This document shows positions 1 to 8,237 of a DNA stretch of 18,525 bases, piece after piece. Made by a program: the position numbers and the translations under genes. The stretch lies in NCBI GenBank assembly GCA_947627825.1, contig CANQXO010000018.1:1-18525 (forward strand), in the 5' to 3' direction. The DNA comes from an uncultured Clostridia bacterium. GTDB lineage: Bacteria > Bacillota_A > Clostridia > TANB77 > CAG-508. Under the pieces are notes generated by a model, which did not search any database, was not told where the DNA came from, and saw nothing but the letters and a program-made list of their open reading frames with translations. The number at the start of each line of letters is the position of its first letter. Within the stretch, counting starts at the first letter, position 1.

Positions 1-47
1 TCTCCTGTTTTAGCAGCCATTGCTGCGATTAAATCAGATTTGTTCAT
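1..47 (-). CDS. hup: HU-type DNA-binding protein, N-terminus only
   Basis: Only the first 15 codons lie in the window; the gene runs off the left edge. They read MNKSDLIAAMAAKTG, which matches the highly conserved start of bacterial HU (helix 1 of the dimerisation region). HU is a small homodimeric nucleoid protein that bends and compacts DNA. The ATG at 47-45 is preceded by a perfect GGAGGT (60-55 on the minus strand) at 7-nt spacing, a very strong ribosome site that suits an abundant protein. The flippase gene lies upstream on the same strand, a linkage known from the Clostridium spoVT-spoVB-mazG-hup-yabO-yabP region. No mazG is present between them here. The identification rests on a short stretch, but a distinctive one. 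Confidence 0.85.
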   Translation of the reverse strand, partial: MNKSDLIAAMAAKTG

Positions 48-87
48 TTAATTTACCTCCTATTAAGATACAAATATGTTATAGAAT

Positions 88-102
88 TAAGAGTTTCTCT
101 TA
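88..102. promoter_or_regulatory. Inverted repeat in the HU leader
   Basis: A perfect 6-bp inverted repeat, TAAGAG and CTCTTA around a 3-nt centre, lies 41 to 55 nt before the HU start codon. It can be extended by GAA/TTC beyond one unpaired base. It could be an operator or a small hairpin in the 5' UTR. No known binding consensus is recognised. Confidence 0.35.
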
Positions 103-270
103 TTCTACTACCTTAATATTCGCCAATTAAAAACAAAATCCTTCTTTTTTTTACTTTTTTTCACTTTCAACCCTTTGTGTAGCAAAGCTTTAGAAAATGT
201 AGTGTCTTGAAAATGCTGATATTACTGTATTCTATCGTTTGTTTATTTTTTGTAGAAAAATCAATATTTT
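103..270. other. AT-rich gap between flippase and HU
   Basis: This stretch, together with 48-102, forms the 223-nt gap between the flippase stop and the HU start. It contains long A/T runs and a weak 5-bp hairpin (173-187) without a U-tract. No convincing terminator for the flippase and no unambiguous HU promoter is seen, although one is expected here. Read-through from the flippase into HU is therefore possible. Confidence 0.4.
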
Positions 271-1858
271 TTAGTTTTTTCTCTTTAATTTTATAAAAAA
301 TATATCATTTTTATTAAAAATTTTAAGTAAAAATAACGAAATTATATAAACTATTAGGCTCATTAGAAATGAGCAAACTAAAATATACATACTGCTTAAT
401 CTTCCACTTAAAATGTTATTCGTTATTTTAGAGCATAAAATCATAAATAAGCTTGCTACTACTGGCTTTATTATACTTGACAAATGAATTTTTATATTTG
501 TATATTTTTTTACAGCAATAAAGCTTACAGTAAATATAACTGCATTATACATTACTGTTGCAAGAGCTGCCCCTTTGGTTCCTCCAAATGTTAAATCGAC
601 CCTTGGGATTAATATGTTATTTAAAACAGCTTTTACAATTACTCCAATTGTAACTGCTATTATTGGAATTTTTGATTGTCCGATTCCATATAGTATTACA
701 TTAAACATTTGAGTTATTGTTATAAAGAAAATTGATATTGAACTTATTTTTAGTATTATTGCTCCACTTGACGCATTAGGAAACAATATTTTTAAAATTT
801 CATCTCCCCAAAATAAAAAAATCATGATAATTGGAATTGTTATCATTGTTCCAAATAAAATAGATTTATTTATTCTTTCTTCTTGCTTTTTTAGATTTCT
901 TCTACTTGCTGCAATGCTTGGTAATAGTGCCGTTGTTATTGCTCCATTAAAAGATAATGGAAAACTTACTAAAGTTTCTACCTTACCACTTAATATTCCG
1001 GTATTCCACTTTTGCCTTTTCATATCCTATTACATTTTTTAATTTATTAACAATAGTAGTAGAATCAATATTTTTGGCTATTGTTCCAATTACAGCAGTT
1101 AATGAAATTGGCACAGCTACTTTTGCTATTGATTTTATTATGGACACTATTCTCATTCTTTCATTTGTTTTACTACTTCGTACATCTATGTAAATGTCTT
1201 TTCTTTGTTTCAAAAAAGAGCAATACAAATATAGAAATTCACATATATTAGCCACAGTTGACGAAAGGTTTGCGCATGCTGCCATTATTCTTGTATTTGG
1301 ATTTGATAATAATATTACTGATAATTCTATGAAAACTATTGTTGATACAGTTCTTGTTATTTGGTCAACTGATTGCCCTTTTGCAGTATCTTTTTGATTT
1401 TCTCTCCCTCCAAAATATCCTCTAAAAACGGCTACCACACTAGAGAAAAAAACTGACGGAGCAAGTGCAATAATCGAGAGTTTTGCTTCTGGAATTTTTA
1501 AATAGTTATTTGCTATTTTTTCAGCAAATATAGCCAAAGTCAAACTTCCTAGTAACCCTATAAAACTAAAGATAATTATTGACACTTTAAAAATTCTATA
1601 CGCTTCTCTGTGATTTCCTTCTGAACTTTTTTCTGCAATTAATCTAGAAATTGCTCCTGGAACTCCTATTGAAGTAAAACTTAATATTAAAGCATATACT
1701 TGATAACCTGCTGAAGATATTGCATTTCCAGCATCTCCAAAGCCTTCCCTATTTGTTAAATAAAGCTTGTTTGCCAAGCCTAATGCTTTTACGATTATTT
1801 GTGAAAGCATTAGTGCCAATACACTTTGCTTAAATGTTTCTTTATTTTTTTTACTCAT
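271..1858 (-). pseudogene. SpoVB/YabM-type polysaccharide flippase, split by a one-base frameshift
   Basis: Two overlapping reading frames (983-1858, 291 codons; 271-1023, 250 codons) together encode one multi-pass membrane protein of the MOP/MATE flippase superfamily, the group holding SpoVB, YabM and MurJ, which move lipid-linked cell-wall precursors across the membrane. The first frame reads ...KAKVEY and then runs into RNIKW and a stop. The second frame supplies GILSGKVETLV, the expected continuation. Removing one base of the G pair at 1000-1001 fuses them into about 528 residues, close to the roughly 520 of B. subtilis SpoVB. The protein starts MSKKNKETFKQS at 1858, with a weak AAGG upstream. 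The neighbouring HU gene fits the known yabM/spoVB context. Both halves look otherwise intact, so this is either a recent mutation or a sequencing error. Assignment to SpoVB rather than a paralogue is tentative. Confidence 0.85.
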
Positions 1859-2019
1859 AACTCTGTACCTTTTCTATTTACTGATTTATATATATGTTAA
1901 TTAAAGGTTTTATATTCTCTCTAAAGACTTTTCATGTCTAAAAAACTTTATATTTTTAATTTTTGTATCGCATAAATATAATTTTACATATCATTTCAAT
2001 AAAAAATTACGCAAAAGTA

Positions 2020-2048
2020 TTGTTTTTTTTTGAATTTTGTAGGATAAT
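2020..2048 (+). promoter_or_regulatory. Sigma-A-like promoter of the coupling ATPase gene
   Basis: TTGTTT (2020-2025) and GATAAT (2043-2048) are separated by exactly 17 nt. The predicted transcript start is near 2055, about 20 nt before the ATG at 2077. AAAGGA (2063-2068) forms the ribosome site 8 nt before the start. The short leader leaves little room for RNA-based control. Confidence 0.6.
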
Positions 2049-2076
2049 ATAAGTATAGGATGAAAGGAATAAAAGT

Positions 2077-4404
2077 ATGAAATTATTAGATAAATTTTTA
2101 AAGTTTTTACAAACTGATAGAAATACTTTTTTTACTTATATATTAGCCCTAATAAGTGCATACATTATTGTAGATAGAACAGTTGAATTTTTACTGATTG
2201 TATTTACAGGTGTAGCAACTAATTATTGGGGTCCTATTGCTTATGGAATTGCCTTTTTATTTCCTATATTTTCGTTTTTATTCTCGTTTTCATCAAAATT
2301 TGTAACCTGTGATGATGATAAACTAGGGTTAGTATATACCTATTTTACAGCACTTTATGTTTTAATAATTACGATGATAACAGAATGGATTAATGAACTT
2401 ATTTGGATTGGATTGTTGTCGCTACCAGGATATACTACTATTGTTTCAGAATTTGCCTACTTAATAAAACCGGCATTATCATCAATAGCTTTAGCACTCC
2501 CTCTTTCAACGGCACATCTATTATTTAATAAATTGTACAAAGACATCAATGATACCAAGTCAATGAAAGATTCTATTTTTGATTATGAAGGTATTAGTCT
2601 TGCAGATAAAACTATAGGAACTGGAACATACACAAACGAAATATTTATAGGTTCTGATAAAGACCATGGTCATGATGTTAAACTTCCTGAAATAAGAAGG
2701 TTTGAATCTACTTTAGTAGTTGGTGTTTCAGGTTCAGGAAAAACTTCTTTAATATTTGAACCTTGGGTTGCACAAGATATTAGTAAAAAATACTTCTTTA
2801 GAGAAACTTCTAAAACTCTTGCCTTTGCTGCATTAAGAACAGGTTTAGCTACAATGAAGGCACCATATAACAATGATTATATTAATAAGTATTTTTCTTT
2901 AGATATGTTAACTCCGGTAGAATCAAAAAGAAATATGTACAATGCGTATTTTAAAAAGTTAATTTACTTTGATTCACCAACAAAACCTATCTATAAAAAT
3001 CTTGGTATTACTTATATGGCTCCTGATTACGAAACAATTTCAAGAGTAAAAAGTGTTTGCGATAACTTTGGAATATCATATAATTTAGTAGACCCAGACA
3101 ATTCAAATTCAATAGGTCTTAACCCATTTGCATTTGATGACCCTGTTCAAACAGCATTGTCAATATCAACTGTATTAAAAGGTTTTTATACTGATAAAAA
3201 TCCAGAAATGGCACAAGCTTATCAAGAAAATTTATCAAATCAAATTATTGAAAATTTAGCAATTCTTCTAAAAATAGCTTATCCTATTTTAAATAATGGA
3301 AAATTGCCAAACATTGATGATATGCTTAAACTTTTAAATAATTTTGAACTTATTGAAAAACTATGTAAGATATTAGAAAAAGACCCGGAACTTTCTGCAA
3401 AATATGAAAATCAAATTGGATACTTTAAAAAGAACTTTTACAGTGATAGTCCTAATAAAGCAGAAATGCAAAAAATTGTATCAATTCCAATGTCACAACT
3501 AGATACACTTTTAAGATACCCTGGTGTTAAAAATATTTTATGCAATAGAAATAATAACTTAAATTTTGATAAAGTATTAGAAGATGGTGGTGTTTGCTTA
3601 GTATGTACAAGACGAGGAGATTTAGGTGAAACTGCTCATAAAGCATTTGGATTATTTTTCTTACTACTAATGCAATTCTCTGTTTTAAGAAGACCTGGTA
3701 GTGAAAACACAAGAATACCTCACTTTTTATATATTGATGAGTTCCCTGATTTCATCTGTCCTGCTACAGAAACAATATTTACAGTTTACAGAAAATACAG
3801 AGTTGCAACAGTTGTTTCAGCACAATCAAGGTCTCAACTACTATCACATGGTGAAAAACTTGGAAATACAATTATATCAAACTGTAATAACAAAATAGTA
3901 TTTGGTAACAACTCACCAGAAGACAATGATTGGTGGTCTAAAGAGCTTGGTGAAAAGAAAGAATGGACTGTTACAGAAACTGGCTTTAACACCAACGATT
4001 TAAAATATGACCCTAAGAAAAATGCACAATATGGATATAAAGCTAAGTATTTACCTGGTAAGATTCAATCTTTGAAATTCAAAAAATGTATGTACAAGAT
4101 AAAGAATATCAAAGGTGGTCTTGAAAACGGTACTGCAAATCTTGATTTCTTAGCTTCTAAGTATAAAGAAAAACAAGAAGTTAAAATATACAACTTTACA
4201 AAGTTTACAAACGGAATTTCTGAAATTGATGAATCTACTAATTCACATAGGAGAAAAGGTCTAATTGCTAACAACACACATTTCAATAGTGATACTGATG
4301 AAAATGTTGACCCAATTCAAATTGACCAATCAGACTTAAATTTTGACATAAATAATAGTAATGCTATAACATTTAATTTCAGAAAAAATGGAAATAACGA
4401 TTAA
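2077..4404 (+). CDS. VirD4/TraG-type coupling ATPase (T4CP-like), orphan
   Basis: This 775-residue membrane ATPase is of the type IV secretion coupling family, whose hexamers recruit the relaxase-DNA complex and pump DNA into the conjugation channel. The N-terminus has about four hydrophobic segments (near 18-45, 53-72, 85-115 and 125-150), more than the two of classical VirD4. Walker A is GVSGSGKT at 216-223. Walker B is FLYIDEF around 550-556, with D554 and E555. AQSRSQL soon after resembles the conserved glutamine motif of TraG/VirD4 proteins. The last 150 or so residues are polar, Asn/Asp-rich and probably flexible; in conjugative relatives the C-terminus binds cargo. No VirB4, relaxase, integrase or other mating genes lie in the window. 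The gene is transcribed alone, convergent with a winged-helix gene of a plasmid-associated type. ATPase family assignment is secure; a role in DNA transfer is inferred. Confidence 0.88.
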   Translation: MKLLDKFLKFLQTDRNTFFTYILALISAYIIVDRTVEFLLIVFTGVATNYWGPIAYGIAFLFPIFSFLFSFSSKFVTCDDDKLGLVYTYFTALYVLIITMITEWINELIWIGLLSLPGYTTIVSEFAYLIKPALSSIALALPLSTAHLLFNKLYKDINDTKSMKDSIFDYEGISLADKTIGTGTYTNEIFIGSDKDHGHDVKLPEIRRFESTLVVGVSGSGKTSLIFEPWVAQDISKKYFFRETSKTLAFAALRTGLATMKAPYNNDYINKYFSLDMLTPVESKRNMYNAYFKKLIYFDSPTKPIYKNLGITYMAPDYETISRVKSVCDNFGISYNLVDPDNSNSIGLNPFAFDDPVQTALSISTVLKGFYTDKNPEMAQAYQENLSNQIIENLAILLKIAYPILNNGKLPNIDDMLKLLNNFELIEKLCKILEKDPELSAKYENQIGYFKKNFYSDSPNKAEMQKIVSIPMSQLDTLLRYPGVKNILCNRNNNLNFDKVLEDGGVCLVCTRRGDLGETAHKAFGLFFLLLMQFSVLRRPGSENTRIPHFLYIDEFPDFICPATETIFTVYRKYRVATVVSAQSRSQLLSHGEKLGNTIISNCNNKIVFGNNSPEDNDWWSKELGEKKEWTVTETGFNTNDLKYDPKKNAQYGYKAKYLPGKIQSLKFKKCMYKIKNIKGGLENGTANLDFLASKYKEKQEVKIYNFTKFTNGISEIDESTNSHRRKGLIANNTHFNSDTDENVDPIQIDQSDLNFDINNSNAITFNFRKNGNND

Positions 4405-4441
4405 TGTAGAAAAATAATGTAAATGTATAAAGAATTAAAAT

Positions 4442-4480
4442 AAACCTTCCAGTGAATAATCACTAGAAGGTTTTTATTAT
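4442..4480 (+). terminator. Intrinsic terminator after the coupling ATPase
   Basis: A 14-bp stem (4442-4455 with 4460-4473) contains one C-A mismatch and a 4-nt loop ATAA. It is followed by a U-rich stretch on the plus strand. It lies between two convergent genes. The minus-strand side has a poorer U-tract, so it probably serves mainly the plus gene. Confidence 0.85.
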
Positions 4481-4569
4481 TACATACAAATTAGTTTATA
4501 CTTTTTATCTAAGCTTTAACATCTTAGCTAGTTTAATATTTTAAATTAACATGATTTTAATAATCTAAT

Positions 4570-5499
4570 TTAACTTAACACTTTAGCTTCTACATTTCTT
4601 ATTTTGTATTTTCCATTTTCCTCAATAAAGTCATACAAACTTTTTGCTAAACTATCACTATTTTGATGTAAATCAGTTGTATAATAGTAATTAATTTTTT
4701 GAATTATTATATTGTTTGTAACTAAAGCTTTAAAAGTTTCTGCCATGTGTCTATCATCTTCACAAACAAACACTAATTGTGGTAGTGATATGTATCCAGA
4801 ATCACCCGGTACAAAATTATCATAAAAATCTTTCCAAAGGTTCATTCTTTCAACTAACTTCTTTTCCCAATCTTCGTTTCTTCTAACAACTTCAAATACA
4901 AAACTAATTTTTCTTCTGTCAAAACTTAAATCAATACTAACTGTTGGTTTGAATTGTTTGTTAAGCGTTTTTGCTTGAATTGGTGGTTTTAGTTTAAAGT
5001 CTGAAAAAGCTTTAACTTTTCTCATATAAGCTATAACTAACTGATTACCTGCCAATTTTTTCTTTATCATTTCAACTGGTTTTGCGTTGTCGCTAGGTTG
5101 CCACTTACATTCAATTTCTCTTGATGTAAGTAGATATTTTCCCATCTTTTCCATACAATATACTCTATATATTCCGCTTCCTTCTGGTGATGTAAAATAG
5201 TATCTTGTAAGTATTTTGCATCTAATTAATTGGTCTAACTTATTGTTAAGTTTGTCTTGACTTTTTATATCTGCTTTTTGATGTTCTAATATTTGATATA
5301 ATTGTCTTGATGTTAAAAATTCATATTTATTTATTAATTCTAGGATTTGAAAGTGAATTTCACTAATATGTCCTAAATTCATCTTCTGTAATATTTGATT
5401 CATTGATACATATCCATCTTTGCCATCAAATACTTTAATTTCCCCTTCTCTCATTCTAAATGGGGATACTGTTGTTTTAATTTCACTATCTGAAACCAT
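4570..5499 (-). CDS. Winged-helix protein resembling the replication-relaxation family
   Basis: This 309-residue protein has no signal peptide or membrane segment. Residues about 48-125 look like a winged helix (ILELINKYEFLTSRQLYQIL, then CKILTRYYF and a beta-hairpin ending GIYRVYCM). Residues about 184-225 (KPTVSIDLSF, then ISFVFEVVRR) resemble the strand pattern of the replication-relaxation (Replic_Relax) family, which has a PD-(D/E)xK-like core. The expected catalytic lysine after E203 is not present (E-V-V), so nuclease activity looks unlikely. Family members are typical of mobile plasmids and conjugative elements, which fits the convergent coupling ATPase. The ATG is preceded by GGAGGG at good spacing. 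Family placement is by eye and only moderately sure. A chromosomal transcription factor with a nuclease-like effector domain is the alternative. Confidence 0.55.
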   Translation of the reverse strand: MVSDSEIKTTVSPFRMREGEIKVFDGKDGYVSMNQILQKMNLGHISEIHFQILELINKYEFLTSRQLYQILEHQKADIKSQDKLNNKLDQLIRCKILTRYYFTSPEGSGIYRVYCMEKMGKYLLTSREIECKWQPSDNAKPVEMIKKKLAGNQLVIAYMRKVKAFSDFKLKPPIQAKTLNKQFKPTVSIDLSFDRRKISFVFEVVRRNEDWEKKLVERMNLWKDFYDNFVPGDSGYISLPQLVFVCEDDRHMAETFKALVTNNIIIQKINYYYTTDLHQNSDSLAKSLYDFIEENGKYKIRNVEAKVLS

Positions 5500-5579
5500 T
5501 TTTTCCCTCCTACAAAAATTATTTTATAGATTTACTGCTATTCTTTAATTTATTAAATATTTAATTAATTAAAAATAGC

Positions 5580-5619
5580 ATCATAGTTATATTATACCAC
5601 TTATGTCAACAAGATACAA
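5580..5619 (-). promoter_or_regulatory. Two overlapping promoters for the winged-helix gene
   Basis: Reading the minus strand, promoter A is TTGTAT (5619-5614), 17 nt, then TATAAT (5596-5591) with an extended TGG directly before it. Promoter B is TTGACA (5609-5604), 18 nt, then TATGAT (5585-5580). Both lie across the end of the S1-protein gene, whose stop codon (5608-5606) sits inside the TTGACA box. This gives the winged-helix gene its own promoter, although no terminator blocks read-through from the operon upstream. Confidence 0.65.
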
Positions 5620-6376
5620 GTATTAATTTAATTTTCTTTTTATCTGGAATTATTCTCTTAACTCTTACATCCACCTCTTGCCCATATTGAACTTTATCAT
5701 TATATTCGCACATTCCTATTAAATTAGGTTTTAGTTCAATAAAAATTCCATCTTTATTTTTTGTGGCTTCTTTTACAACTCCTTTAACAATATTTCCTTC
5801 TTGTATGCCTTTTATATTTTCTTCCCATGTACCAAGCATTTCTTTATATGACAAATAAAATTTTTTATTTTCCTTATCAATATCTTTTATTTTTACTTTA
5901 AGCCTCTGGCCTATACTCAATTTTTCTTCTGGAGACCTCATTCTTCCAACAGAAATATCATTTATATAAAGAAGCCCTGTTGTTCCTCCGCCTATTTCTA
6001 CAAATGCTCCATAAGGTTTGATATTTCTTACTATTCCCTCTACAATATCTCCTTTTGATAAATCATTTATAACCCAAGACATACTCTCATCTTTTACAGC
6101 TTTTCTTGACAAATAACATTTTCTTTCTTGTTCATTTATACTATTTACTTTAAATTGAACAAAGTTGTTTCCATTTATCATCTGTCCTAGTTCTTCTTTA
6201 GGAATTATGCCTTGTATGTTATTTCCTAAATCTATATGTACATTGCGATTGTTATCTATACTTTTGATTTCCGCCTCTAAGATAGCATCATTATTTTTAG
6301 CTTTTTTCAATTCATCAATAGAAAATTCTTTATTTTCTTGATTCCAGCCTTCTGGAATAAATCTTTGGTATATCAT
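5606..6376 (-). CDS. S1 RNA-binding domain protein (three S1 repeats)
   Basis: This 256-residue cytosolic protein is built of three OB-fold S1 repeats at about 33-92, 108-178 and 193-252. The middle one is the most canonical (KGDIVEGIVRNIKPYGAFVEIGGGTTGLL reduced here to its key parts: G109, G114, G123-A124-F125, G134-L135, then IGQ at 155-157). Repeats one and three are more divergent. It resembles the short S1-like proteins of Firmicutes (RpsA/YpfD-related), which bind single-stranded RNA, often at the ribosome. It is shorter than YpfD or E. coli S1, which have four and six repeats. Its position at the end of an operon with two rRNA pseudouridine synthases and leuS supports a translation role. 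The ribosome site is AAGGAAG. The exact function is not established by sequence. Confidence 0.8.
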   Translation of the reverse strand: MIYQRFIPEGWNQENKEFSIDELKKAKNNDAILEAEIKSIDNNRNVHIDLGNNIQGIIPKEELGQMINGNNFVQFKVNSINEQERKCYLSRKAVKDESMSWVINDLSKGDIVEGIVRNIKPYGAFVEIGGGTTGLLYINDISVGRMRSPEEKLSIGQRLKVKIKDIDKENKKFYLSYKEMLGTWEENIKGIQEGNIVKGVVKEATKNKDGIFIELKPNLIGMCEYNDKVQYGQEVDVRVKRIIPDKKKIKLILVSC

Positions 6377-6413
6377 TTTATTCTTCCTTCGTTTTTTACT
6401 TTTTATCTTTAAA

Positions 6414-6462
6414 TTTAGTTCATCTATTTATATTTTTTTATTCATAAAAGTTTTTAGTTCAT
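6414..6462. repeat. Direct repeat TTTAGTTCAT upstream of the S1 gene
   Basis: The 10-mer TTTAGTTCAT occurs at 6414-6423 and again at 6453-6462, 39 nt apart, in the 99-nt gap between the rluB-type and S1 genes. In such AT-rich DNA a 10-mer repeat could be chance. Its function is unknown. Confidence 0.3.
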
Positions 6463-6475
6463 TTTTGTTGCATAA

Positions 6476-7225
6476 TTAGTTTCCAAGGAGATGGCTTATT
6501 TCTTCTTTTTTCAAATATCTCCAAGTTCCTATTTTTAAATCTTTCACTTCAATATTTCCTATTTTACTTCTGTGTAATGCACGAACTTTTTTGCCAATTG
6601 CTTCACACATTTTTCTTACTTCTCTATTTTTACCTTCTTTTATAGAAATTTGAATTCTAGATATATTCTTTTCTTCATCTGTTTTTAAAATTTTTACTTT
6701 TGCAGGTTTTGTTACATATTTATTGCTTTTATCATTCTCATCAACTAAAATCTCTACACCTTTTTTTAATTTTTCACAGTCCTCATTTGTTATGATTCCT
6801 GTTACAGTTACTATGTATGTTTTCTCGATTTCATTCTTAGGATGAGTAATTTTATTTATAAAATCTCCATCGTTTGAAAGAATTAAAGCTCCTGTCGTAT
6901 ACATATCTAATCTTCCAGCTGGAACAATTCTTTCCTTAATATCCTTTACTAAATCCATAACTGTATCTCTATTAAATTGCTCACTTACAGTTGTAACATA
7001 GCCTATAGGTTTATTTAAAAGAATATATACTTTTTTAGATTCTGGACTAATTATTTTATTGTTAAATTCTACTTTATCTTTTTGCCCATTTACCTTTGTT
7101 CCAAGTTCTGTTATTACTTTCCCATTTACTTTTATTTGTCCGTCTAAGATAAGTTTTTCTGCTTTTCTTCTAGATGCTACTCCACAATCTGCTATAAACT
7201 TTTGTAGTCTGATTTCTCTTTCCAA
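6476..7225 (-). CDS. rluB: RluB-family 23S rRNA pseudouridine synthase
   Basis: This 249-residue member of the RsuA/RluB/RluE/RluF family isomerises a specific uridine to pseudouridine in rRNA; family members modify U2605 of 23S rRNA or U516 of 16S rRNA. An S4 RNA-binding domain fills residues 5-50 (RLQKFIADCGVASRRKAEKL). The catalytic motif is GRLDMYTTGALILSNDG, with nucleophile D107. The start is a TTG codon (7225-7223), chosen because GGAGG (7238-7234) lies 8 nt upstream and the S4 domain begins immediately after; no better in-frame ATG exists. It follows the rluD-type gene by 46 nt in the same operon. RluB is favoured over RsuA by the overall pattern, but substrate cannot be fixed by eye. 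Confidence 0.87.
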   Translation of the reverse strand: MEREIRLQKFIADCGVASRRKAEKLILDGQIKVNGKVITELGTKVNGQKDKVEFNNKIISPESKKVYILLNKPIGYVTTVSEQFNRDTVMDLVKDIKERIVPAGRLDMYTTGALILSNDGDFINKITHPKNEIEKTYIVTVTGIITNEDCEKLKKGVEILVDENDKSNKYVTKPAKVKILKTDEEKNISRIQISIKEGKNREVRKMCEAIGKKVRALHRSKIGNIEVKDLKIGTWRYLKKEEISHLLGN

Positions 7226-7271
7226 TTAAATAACCTCCATAATTTTCTCTATTATAAAATCAATACTTTTT

Positions 7272-8198
7272 TCAAAAATTTCTTTCATTTTTACTTAAAT
7301 TTTCTAGTACATTTTGAAAGTACTCTGGAAGCTTTGCTTCAAAATGCATTTTTTTATTGGTTATTGGATGAACAAACTCTAAAATTGTACTATGAAGCAT
7401 TTGACCAGAAACTCCAAATTCATTTTTACCATTTGAATATACTTCATCACCTACAACTGGGTGACCTATTTTGGATAAATGAACTCTAATTTGGTGAGTT
7501 CTGCCTGTATCAATTTTAACTTTTAAAAGAGTATAATTTCCATATCTTTTAATTACTTGTATATGAGTAATTGCCTCTTTTCCGTCTGCTCTTGCTTCCA
7601 TCTTCTTTCTATCTAGTTTGCTTCTTCCAATTGGCATATTAATCGTTGCTGTATTCTCAGCAATATTACCCTTAACTAGAGCTGTATAAATTTTTGTTAC
7701 TTTATGTTCTTTTATTTGATTAGATAAATTTACATGAGCCTCATCACATTTTGCAACTATTATTAACCCAGAAGTATCTTTATCTAGCCTATGTACTATT
7801 CCCGGCCTTATTTCACCACCAATTCCAGAAAGCCTACCTTTGCAATGATGTAAAATAGCGTTTACTAAGGTTCCTTCATAATTTCCGCTTCCTGGATGAA
7901 CTACCATTCCTTTAGGCTTATTTACAACTAGCAAATAATCATCTTCATATACAATATCTAAATCTATATTTTCAGCCTTTATATCAGTTTCCTTTGGTGG
8001 TTCAATGATAATTTTAATTTCATCATTTTCCTTTACTTTATAAGATTCTTTTTGCTTACTATTATTCACTAAAATTTTTTCATTTTTAATTAATTTTTGT
8101 GCCATACTTCTTGTAAAATGCATATCAAGGCTTGCTACGAAAGTATCAAGCCTTTGATTATTATCTTTTAAATTAACTTTAAAAATTTTTTCTTCCAT
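7272..8198 (-). CDS. RluD/YlyB-family 23S rRNA pseudouridine synthase
   Basis: This 308-residue member of the RluA/RluC/RluD family makes pseudouridine in 23S rRNA. An N-terminal S4 domain covers about 13-62 (QRLDTFVASL onward). The catalytic domain carries NKPKGMVVHPG at 93-103 and HRLDKDTSGL at 136-145, with catalytic D139. Later RTHQIRVHL and GHPVVGDEVY are also family hallmarks. Length and domain order match B. subtilis YlyB and E. coli RluD. It lies 39 nt after the GT-C-like gene and 46 nt before rluB, so the three are probably co-transcribed. The AGGA ribosome site is weak. Which uridine or uridines it modifies cannot be told from sequence. Confidence 0.92.
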   Translation of the reverse strand: MEEKIFKVNLKDNNQRLDTFVASLDMHFTRSMAQKLIKNEKILVNNSKQKESYKVKENDEIKIIIEPPKETDIKAENIDLDIVYEDDYLLVVNKPKGMVVHPGSGNYEGTLVNAILHHCKGRLSGIGGEIRPGIVHRLDKDTSGLIIVAKCDEAHVNLSNQIKEHKVTKIYTALVKGNIAENTATINMPIGRSKLDRKKMEARADGKEAITHIQVIKRYGNYTLLKVKIDTGRTHQIRVHLSKIGHPVVGDEVYSNGKNEFGVSGQMLHSTILEFVHPITNKKMHFEAKLPEYFQNVLENLSKNERNF

Positions 8199-8237
8199 AC
8201 ATTTTACATCCTGTAATTATTCTCTTTTAACTATTGT

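Noticed and set aside
983..1023. Programmed ribosomal frameshift or translational coupling in the flippase
   Set aside because: No slippery heptamer or stimulatory structure is evident, and the internal ATG has only a poorly spaced AGG; a simple one-base change explains it better.
1859..5605. Attachment-site repeats flanking the coupling ATPase pair
   Set aside because: No convincing direct repeat was found in the flanking gaps, and there is no integrase or tRNA gene.
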